From DATBAK01 sp036787815 (GTDB lineage: Bacteria; Actinomycetota; Acidimicrobiia; IMCC26256; PALSA-610): a stretch of DNA of 6,768 nt. Each line of letters starts with the position of its first letter. Within the stretch, counting starts at the first letter, position 1. The position numbers were made by a program, and so were the translations under genes. The notes below the pieces were generated by a model. That model searched no databases, had not been told where the DNA came from, and worked only from the letters and a program-made list of their open reading frames with translations. Positions 1 through 4,295 of the stretch are shown piece after piece. The stretch lies in contig DAIQOP010000220.1 of the NCBI GenBank assembly GCA_036787815.1, forward strand, positions 1-6,768, written 5' to 3'.

Positions 1-12
1 CATCCATGGGCC

Positions 13-23
13 CTAATCATTAG
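13..23. repeat. AT-rich palindrome CTAATCATTAG
   Basis: CTAAT-C-ATTAG is a perfect 5-bp inverted repeat around one central base, lying in an AT-richer island at the left edge of a very GC-rich window. Its core TAATCATT also occurs, in reverse complement, inside the palindrome over the promoter of the gene at 244-759. It could be a second operator copy or part of a promoter for a gene left of the window. No -35/-10 pair could be assigned here with confidence. Confidence 0.35.
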
Positions 24-71
24 CACCCAAACTATTGGCGCCGCAACCTCGCGCCGGCCCTCGCCACCCCT

Positions 72-123
72 CACCAACGCCCCATCGCCGCCCCACCAAC
101 GCGCCTCCGCCGACCCACCAACG
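72..123. repeat. 22-bp direct repeats with CACCAACG heads
   Basis: CACCAACG occurs at 72-79, 94-101 and 116-123, exactly 22 bp apart each time. The first two 22-bp units (72-93 and 94-115) agree at about 18 of 22 positions. The third unit keeps the 8-bp head and then runs into the large inverted repeat. The tract is C-rich on the plus strand and no gene covers it. It may be a decayed minisatellite or a binding-site array; function unknown. Confidence 0.55.
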
Positions 124-128
124 TCTCT

Positions 129-170
129 TGGTACTGCATCCGTGTCGTATGCGACACGGATGCAGTACCA
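129..170. repeat. Perfect 19-bp inverted repeat with 4-base loop
   Basis: The left arm TGGTACTGCATCCGTGTCG (129-147) and the right arm (152-170) are exact reverse complements around the loop TATG (148-151). Either strand could therefore form a very stable hairpin. It lies 73 bp beyond the stop codon of the minus-strand gene at 244-759. A termination or RNA-stabilising role for that transcript is possible, but neither strand has the T-run of a classical intrinsic terminator. A dispersed palindromic element (REP or MITE type) is the other main reading. Confidence 0.85.
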
Positions 171-187
171 GGGCGTGGGCTCGGCCC

Positions 188-243
188 GGGTACGGGCGGC
201 GGGGGCTGGGGACCGGGTCGGGCGGCGGGGCGGGCCGGGGGGG
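188..243 (+). other. G-run tract with G-quadruplex potential
   Basis: Two runs on the plus strand fit the usual quadruplex pattern of four GGG tracts with short loops. Positions 188-211 read GGG-TAC-GGG-CGGC-GGGGG-CT-GGGG. Positions 215-243 hold five or more tracts and end in seven consecutive Gs directly before the stop codon (TCA, 244-246) of the minus-strand gene. In the RNA of that gene this stretch is C-rich, so any quadruplex would form on the non-coding DNA strand or in plus-strand RNA. Folding has not been shown. Confidence 0.5.
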
Positions 244-759
244 TCAGTCGGAGGGGTTCGGGCCGTCGGCGCGGGCGGCCTGGACGGCGACGAGCGCGTC
301 GCGGAGTTGCTGGATCCAGTCGGACTGGTGGTCGCCGACGAGGCGCACGCACCAGGCGAGGGCCTCGCTCCGGCTCCGGGCGACGCCGCCGCCCACCAAC
401 GTGTCGAGGACCTGCCGCTCGTTCATGCGCAGCCGGGTCATCACCGGCACCGAGAGCGAGGTGAAGACCCGGGTCTCCCCGCCGCAGCTCGCGCCCCACG
501 CGACCTTGCGACCGGTGCGGGCCTCGGCCTCGTCGGCGATGCGCATGCGCTGCTCGCGCGTCTCTTCGCGGAAGCGCTGGATGCGGGCCAGGCGGGCGGC
601 CTGTCGGGCGGCGGTCTCGGCATCGGGGTAGTCGGGCTCGGCGAGCGCGCCGACCACGAGGATCTCGTCACGGTCGACCACCACCTCGGGCGCTCCCGTG
701 AACCAACCGTCGGGGAGTCGACCGGCGAACCATCCCTGCACTGTCGCGTCGTTCGTCAT
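244..759 (-). CDS. Putative ribbon-helix-helix DNA-binding protein
   Basis: The product has 171 residues and no family I can name with certainty. Residues 8-39 look beta-rich, with the repeated WF motifs GWFAGRLP and GWFTGAP followed by EVVVDRDEILVVGAL. Residues 47-80 are a charged helix full of Arg, Glu and Gln. Residues 98-141 fit a ribbon-helix-helix fold: a strand (VFTSLSVPVMTRL), a first helix from NERQVLDTLV, a short turn, then a second helix with the typical RSRSEALAWCVRLV pattern. I infer a transcriptional regulator that probably represses itself, because a palindrome overlaps its -10 box. The ATG at 757-759 is chosen because the -10 hexamer ends six bases before it, which suggests a leaderless mRNA. 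It follows the HIT gene on the same strand after 41 nt but has its own promoter. RHH proteins are often antitoxins; no toxin gene is visible beside it. The DNA-binding call is moderate, the existence of the gene strong. Confidence 0.8.
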   Translation of the reverse strand: MTNDATVQGWFAGRLPDGWFTGAPEVVVDRDEILVVGALAEPDYPDAETAARQAARLARIQRFREETREQRMRIADEAEARTGRKVAWGASCGGETRVFTSLSVPVMTRLRMNERQVLDTLVGGGVARSRSEALAWCVRLVGDHQSDWIQQLRDALVAVQAARADGPNPSD

Positions 760-761
760 GC

Positions 762-784
762 AATGATTACATCATTACGTCATT
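762..784. promoter_or_regulatory. Palindrome plus tandem half-sites, candidate operator
   Basis: On the plus strand AATGAT-TAC-ATCATT (762-776) is a perfect 6-bp inverted repeat. It runs into a further related half-site GTCATT (779-784), so ATCATTAC and GTCATTGC form an 8-bp tandem pair. The sites cover the -10 box and part of the spacer of the promoter for the gene at 244-759. RHH repressors commonly bind short inverted or tandem half-sites within their own promoters, so autoregulation is the natural inference. Binding is not shown. Confidence 0.55.
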
Positions 785-795
785 GCCACTGTCAA
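766..795 (-). promoter_or_regulatory. Strong sigma-70-type promoter, likely leaderless
   Basis: Read on the minus strand, a perfect -35 box TTGACA (795-790) is followed after 18 bp by TGTAAT (771-766), a 5/6 match to the -10 consensus. Six bases separate the -10 box from the ATG at 759, so the A of the start codon would be about +1. No Shine-Dalgarno sequence could fit. A second TTGACG (804-799) lies 9 bp upstream. The promoter is squeezed against the stop codon of the HIT gene (801-803). Confidence 0.75.
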
Positions 796-800
796 GCGCG

Positions 801-1232
801 TCAAGCGGGAAGCACGGCGGCGGCGATGCGGGCGGCGTAGTCGGGGGCCTCGCCGTCGTCGTACCGCAGGCGGGGCCAGAAGAAGCCCCGGAGGCCGTCC
901 TTGCGCCGGCGCGGGATCACGTGCACGTGGAGATGGGCGACCGCCTGGCTCACCACGTTGTTCATGGCCACGAAGCTGCCGTCGGCACCGAGGCCGTCGA
1001 CGACCGCGCGCGTGACGCGCTGCACGTCGGCGAAGAACGGCCCGACCGCCGCGACCGGCAGATCGGTGAGGGTGACGATGTGGGCGCGCGGCACCACGAG
1101 GGTGTGGCCCTTGAAGACGGGCCGGTGATCGAGGAACGCCACCGCGACGTCGGATTCGAGCACCACCTCGGCCGGAACCTCGCCGGCGACGATCCGGCAG
1201 AACAGGCAGGGCTCGTCGGTCGGAACGGGCAC
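801..1232 (-). CDS. HIT-family nucleotide-binding hydrolase
   Basis: This 143-residue protein has the normal size for a bacterial HIT (histidine triad) protein, a cytosolic family that hydrolyses nucleoside phosphoramidates, AMP-lysine-type adducts or dinucleoside polyphosphates. The triad HLHVHV is at residues 100-105, with H102 the expected nucleophile. CLFC at residues 9-12 and H51 in VPRAH may help bind zinc, as in many bacterial relatives. FLDHRPVFKGHTLVVPRAH and SFVAMNN are typical nucleotide-binding segments. The GTG at 1230-1232 is the only start that precedes CLFC at the usual distance; it has no clear Shine-Dalgarno sequence and begins 11 nt after the MaoC stop, so translation is probably coupled. 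The exact substrate cannot be told. A role in clearing acyl or amino adenylates beside acyl-CoA enzymes is only a guess. Confidence 0.92.
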   Translation of the reverse strand: MPVPTDEPCLFCRIVAGEVPAEVVLESDVAVAFLDHRPVFKGHTLVVPRAHIVTLTDLPVAAVGPFFADVQRVTRAVVDGLGADGSFVAMNNVVSQAVAHLHVHVIPRRRKDGLRGFFWPRLRYDDGEAPDYAARIAAAVLPA

Positions 1233-1243
1233 CCGGGGGGCGC

Positions 1244-1747
1244 CTACTCGCTCGAGTACGGACGCTGCCGCGCCGGAGCGAACTCGCGCTTGTACACGAG
1301 CAGCTTGCGCTTGAAGTAGCAGACCTCTTCGCCGCGCTGGTTGTACCCGAACGTCTCGACGCCGATGACGCCGCGGTCGTTCTTGCTCTTCGACTCGGTC
1401 TTCTCGAGCACGCGGGTCTCGGCGTAGATGGTGTCGCCGTGGAAGGTCGGGCGCTTGTGCTGGAGCGTCTCGATCTCGAGGTTCGCGATGCACGCGCCGC
1501 TCACGTCGGGAACGCTCATCCCGAGCACCAGCGAGTACACGAGGTTGCCGACCACCACGTTGCGGCCGAACTGAGTCTGGGTCTCGGCGAACCACGCGTC
1601 GGTGTGCAGCGGATGGTGGTTCATCGTGATCATGCAGAACAGGTGGTCGTCGGCCTCGGTGATCGTCTTGCCGGGCCAGTGCTTGTAGACGTCGCCGATC
1701 TCGAAGTCTTCGAACATGCGGCCAAAGGGGCGCTCGTAGGTGGTCAT
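1244..1747 (-). CDS. MaoC-like hotdog-fold acyl-CoA hydratase
   Basis: This 167-residue single hotdog-fold protein is predicted to hydrate an unsaturated acyl-CoA (or dehydrate the hydroxyacyl-CoA) in the cytosol. FEDFEIGDVYKHWPGKTIT at residues 12-30 is the usual N-terminal MaoC strand pair. The hydratase motif lies at residues 41-50, TMNHHPLHTD. Compared with the D-x-N-P-x-H motif of R-specific enoyl-CoA hydratases, the His is kept (H48), the catalytic Asp position is Asn (N43) and the Asn position is His (H45). From memory, this TMNHHPLH form matches MaoC proteins in actinobacterial ethylmalonyl-CoA pathway clusters, where a mesaconyl-CoA hydratase role is proposed; I could not check this. 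The ATG at 1745-1747 overlaps the dehydrogenase stop as ATGA, so the two are translationally coupled and likely act in sequence. Any other 2-enoyl-CoA remains possible as substrate. Confidence 0.9.
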   Translation of the reverse strand: MTTYERPFGRMFEDFEIGDVYKHWPGKTITEADDHLFCMITMNHHPLHTDAWFAETQTQFGRNVVVGNLVYSLVLGMSVPDVSGACIANLEIETLQHKRPTFHGDTIYAETRVLEKTESKSKNDRGVIGVETFGYNQRGEEVCYFKRKLLVYKREFAPARQRPYSSE

Positions 1748-2892
1748 GCCCGAGATTCTGCCCGGGAGAGGAGCCCGCGGGCGATCACGAGCCGCTGGAT
1801 CTCGTTGGTGCCCTCGCCGATCAGCATCAACGGGGCGTCGCGGTAGTAGCGCTCGATCGGCAACTCGGTGGTGTACCCGACCCCGCCGTGGATCCGCATC
1901 GCGTCGGTCGCGATCTCGAACGCCGTCTCGCTCGCGAAGAGCTTGGCCATGCCCGCCTCCACGTCGCAGCGCAGGCCGGCCTGCCGCCGTTCGGCCGCGT
2001 GCCGGGTGAGCAGGCGTGCTGCCTCGAGCTTGGTGGCCATCTCGGCGAGCTTGAGCTGGATCGCCTGGTGCTCGGCAATGGGCTTGCCCATCGTCACCCG
2101 CTCCCGCGCGTACTGGAGTGACGCGTCGAACGCCGCGCGGGCCAGGCCGACGGCCCGGGCCGCGATGTTGATGCGCCCGACCTCGAGCGCGCCGAGGATG
2201 TAGCCAAGACCCCGGCCCGGGTCGCCGAGCAGCGCGGCGGCCGGCACGCGGTGGCCGTCGTAGACCATCTCGACCGTCTCGATTCCCTTGTAGCCGAGCT
2301 TGCCGATGTTGCGGCTCACGCGGATGCCGCCACTCGCGGGGCCGGGCTCCTTCTCGACGATGAAGCAGGAGACGCCTTCGTCGGTGCGCGCGGCGAGGGC
2401 GACGATCGCGGCGCGCTCCCCGTTGGTCACCCACATCTTCGTTCCGGTGATCACGAACTCTTCGCCGTCGCGTTCGGCACGGCACGCCACGTTGCGCGTG
2501 TCGCTGCCCGCGTCGGCCTCCGACAACGAGAGGCACCCGCGCAGCTCACCGGTCGCAAGACGCGGCAACCATCGCCGCTTCTGCTCCTCGTTCCCGTTGG
2601 CGACGATGATGCTCGCCGCGATCGTGTGCGTGTTGACGACGCCCGACAGCGACATCCACCCGTACGACAGCTCCTCGACCACACCGATGTAGGTGAGGAG
2701 ATCGAGGCCCAGCCCCCCGTACTCCTCGGGGATCGTGATGCCGAAGAGGCCGAGCTCCTTCATCTGCTCGACGATCGCTTCCGGGTACCGGTCGGCGTGC
2801 TCGAACTCCGACGCGACCGGGATCACCTCGCGCGCGATGAAGCGCCGCACGGTGTCGATCAACGCGTCACGGATCTCGGGATCGGTGGCCAC
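1744..2892 (-). CDS. Acyl-CoA dehydrogenase (short/branched-chain type)
   Basis: This 382-residue FAD enzyme has the standard length for acyl-CoA dehydrogenases, which make a trans-2,3 double bond and pass electrons to electron-transfer flavoprotein. An N-terminal helical domain with GLFGITIPEEYGGLG (residues 48-62) leads to signature 1, LSLSEADAGSDT (121-132), then a beta domain, then the C-terminal helical domain with IHGGVGYTTELPIERYYRDA (344-363 region) and EGTNEIQR. The catalytic base is expected at E360 of that EGT motif. I choose GTG at 2890-2892 because GAGGGGAG sits 6 nt upstream. The earlier ATG at 2920-2922 has no Shine-Dalgarno sequence and abuts a -10-like TATCAT, so it probably lies before the transcription start; it would add 10 residues. 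It is the first gene of an operon with the MaoC and HIT genes. The acyl chain specificity cannot be read from the sequence. Confidence 0.93.
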   Translation of the reverse strand: MATDPEIRDALIDTVRRFIAREVIPVASEFEHADRYPEAIVEQMKELGLFGITIPEEYGGLGLDLLTYIGVVEELSYGWMSLSGVVNTHTIAASIIVANGNEEQKRRWLPRLATGELRGCLSLSEADAGSDTRNVACRAERDGEEFVITGTKMWVTNGERAAIVALAARTDEGVSCFIVEKEPGPASGGIRVSRNIGKLGYKGIETVEMVYDGHRVPAAALLGDPGRGLGYILGALEVGRINIAARAVGLARAAFDASLQYARERVTMGKPIAEHQAIQLKLAEMATKLEAARLLTRHAAERRQAGLRCDVEAGMAKLFASETAFEIATDAMRIHGGVGYTTELPIERYYRDAPLMLIGEGTNEIQRLVIARGLLSRAESRA

Positions 2893-3009
2893 CCGCGGCT
2901 CCCCTCGTCTTGGTCCCGGCATGATACGGATGAGCGGCAACTCACGGCCGGAGAGGCGCGAGCGGGTACTGCGGCTACCCTCGGAGGCTTCCCCAGCCGC
3001 GGACTGCAG
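2893..3009. promoter_or_regulatory. Divergent intergenic control region
   Basis: These 117 bp separate two divergently transcribed genes and must hold both promoters. Leftward, TATCAT (2926-2921, minus strand) matches the -10 consensus at 5 of 6 bases and predicts a start near 2914, giving a leader of about 22 nt with GAGGGGAG before the GTG of the dehydrogenase; no good -35 box is seen. Rightward, TACCCT (2976-2981) is a weak -10 candidate for the SGNH gene. GGAGG at 2983-2987 is too far (22 nt) from the ATG at 3010 to be its ribosome site. No clear operator was found. Confidence 0.45.
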
Positions 3010-4221
3010 ATGGTCGACGAAACGCAACCCATTTTCGACCGGCGCACGCGCGAAGAGGCGCGTCGCGATGCGCGTCGCACGGCGCGCCAACGGCGCATGA
3101 ACGCCGTCGGCACCGTGTTCACGATGGGGATCGTCGCGCTCGTCGCGCTGGTTGCGACCGACACCTTGCGCGTCGGCGGCAGCGGGCCGTCGCTGGCGAG
3201 CGGCAAGTCGACGGTCACGCTCGCGACCGCGCCCGCCAACGCGAACAGCGCCGTGAAGCAGCTCAAGCTGCACAAGCCGCCGCGTCCCCTCAGCAACGCC
3301 GCACCGTTGCGCTTGTGGATCGGCGGCGACTCGATCTCGGGTGAGCTCGGGTTCCAACTCGGCCCGATGGTCTCGAAGCTCGGGATCGTGCGCGCCCACG
3401 TCGACTACAAGGTCTCGAGCGGGCTCTCGAGCAACGACGTCCGCGACTGGCCGACCCGCTTCACGCAGGAGGCCGCGCAATACCAGCCCGAGGCCGTGGT
3501 GTTCCTCGTCGGAGCGAACGACGCGCCGATCGTCGGCAGCGCGCTCGACGCGACCGGCGCGCCCGCATGGGAGACGAAGTACCGCGCCCAGGTCGGCCGG
3601 ATGATGGATCTGCTCGTCGGCGGCCTCGCGCAGCGCACTGTCTTCTGGATCGGATCCCCACCACTCGGCACGAACTACAACCACGGGGCCCAAGAGGTCG
3701 ACCGCGTGATGCGCGAGGAAGCGGCCAAGCGGCCGACCGTGGTCTACGTCGACGCGTACGGGATGTTCGCTTCGAACGGCGAGTTCGCGTCGTCGCTGCC
3801 CGACGCGCAGGGCAACCGGGTGCAAATGCGCACGGGCGACGGCGTGCACTTCACCGTCGCGGGCGCGCAGTTCCTCGCGCAGCGCGTGTACGCGCTGCTC
3901 GACGCCCGCTGGAACCTCTCGGGCCAGGCCGCGCCGGGCACACCGATCACGTATTCGATCGAACCGTCGAGCGGCAACGTGGGCGGCGTGCACATCGGCA
4001 ACGGCGGAAGCTCGAGCTCGGGTTCGGGTTCGGGTTCGGGTTCAGGCTCAGGCTCGGGTTCGGGTTCGGGTTCGGGTTCGGGTTCGGCATCCAACACCAC
4101 GACACCGATCTCGGCGGCACCATCGACGACCGCCGCGCCCGCCACCACGACCGCGCCCGTCACGACGACCGCGCCACCGACCACCACGCCTCCCACGAGC
4201 ACTTCGCCACCAACGACCTGA
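3010..4221 (+). CDS. Membrane-anchored SGNH (DUF459-like) esterase
   Basis: This 403-residue protein has an Arg-rich cytoplasmic start (1-32) and one hydrophobic segment (about 33-50, VGTVFTMGIVALVALVAT) that looks like an uncleaved signal anchor, placing the rest outside the membrane. The SGNH hydrolase domain spans about 100-305: GDSIS with nucleophile S108 (block I), SSGLSSNDVRDWP (block II, G138), GAND at 168-171 (block III, N170) and DGVHFT with D277 and H280 (block V). The SSGL-DWP spacing resembles DUF459/COG2845 proteins, related to extracellular esterases and acyl esterases of cell-envelope glycans; the substrate is unknown. A Ser-Gly linker (334-359) and a Thr/Pro/Ala tail (360-403) follow, with no LPXTG sorting motif; the tail could span the wall or be O-glycosylated. 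The ATG at 3010 is chosen as the first start before the charged stretch. It is flanked by acyl-CoA genes but shows no operon link with them. Confidence 0.9.
   Translation: MVDETQPIFDRRTREEARRDARRTARQRRMNAVGTVFTMGIVALVALVATDTLRVGGSGPSLASGKSTVTLATAPANANSAVKQLKLHKPPRPLSNAAPLRLWIGGDSISGELGFQLGPMVSKLGIVRAHVDYKVSSGLSSNDVRDWPTRFTQEAAQYQPEAVVFLVGANDAPIVGSALDATGAPAWETKYRAQVGRMMDLLVGGLAQRTVFWIGSPPLGTNYNHGAQEVDRVMREEAAKRPTVVYVDAYGMFASNGEFASSLPDAQGNRVQMRTGDGVHFTVAGAQFLAQRVYALLDARWNLSGQAAPGTPITYSIEPSSGNVGGVHIGNGGSSSSGSGSGSGSGSGSGSGSGSGSGSASNTTTPISAAPSTTAAPATTTAPVTTTAPPTTTPPTSTSPPTT
4020..4086 (+). repeat. GGTTCG hexanucleotide repeat in the SGNH gene
   Basis: Eleven consecutive hexamers cover 4021-4086. 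Eight are exactly GGTTCG; the three at 4039, 4045 and 4051 are GGTTCA, GGCTCA and GGCTCG. They encode alternating Gly-Ser from residue 338 on. Because the unit is two codons, gain or loss of copies changes linker length without a frameshift. The first GGG tracts (4020-4040) and the last five (4056-4082), each spaced by TTC, also fit a coding-strand G-quadruplex pattern. Confidence 0.85.
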
Positions 4222-4295
4222 GCCGGCGCCGGCGCCCGCTCGCTCGACCGGGCTCCGAGAGGTGGCCGTCGGCCGGCCCTCGCTAGCCTGCCGGG
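4222..4295 (+). promoter_or_regulatory. Intergenic region with leaderless-type -10 box
   Basis: A 12-bp palindrome GCCGGCGCCGGC (4222-4233) directly follows the SGNH stop and might act in 3-prime-end formation, though no T-run follows. TAGCCT (4284-4289) fits the TANNNT -10 pattern of GC-rich actinobacteria and ends six bases before the ATG at 4296, so the start codon could be the first transcribed base. No convincing -35 box was found and no Shine-Dalgarno sequence precedes the ATG. Confidence 0.45.

Noticed and set aside
72..123. Short CRISPR-like array
   Set aside because: The units are 22 bp including the variable part, with only an 8-bp constant head, so there is no repeat-spacer architecture and no cas gene nearby.
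129..170. Inverted repeat as a classical intrinsic terminator or the end of an insertion sequence
   Set aside because: No T-run follows on either strand, and no transposase, target-site duplication or second matching end is visible in the window. It is kept as an unexplained palindrome instead.
35..840. Plus-strand open frames over the left region and the RHH gene
   Set aside because: They cross the palindrome and G-run tract, are rich in Pro, Arg and Gly, and are antisense to a gene with a strong promoter and a coherent protein.
2251..3009. Upstream extension of the SGNH gene frame on the plus strand
   Set aside because: This part is antisense to the dehydrogenase gene and has shadow composition. 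The membrane protein begins naturally at the ATG at 3010.
2893..3993. Extension of the dehydrogenase frame upstream to 3993 on the minus strand
   Set aside because: It would run antisense through the whole SGNH hydrolase domain. The sequence before the GTG/ATG starts has no conserved character, and a promoter and ribosome site are seen near 2893-2926.
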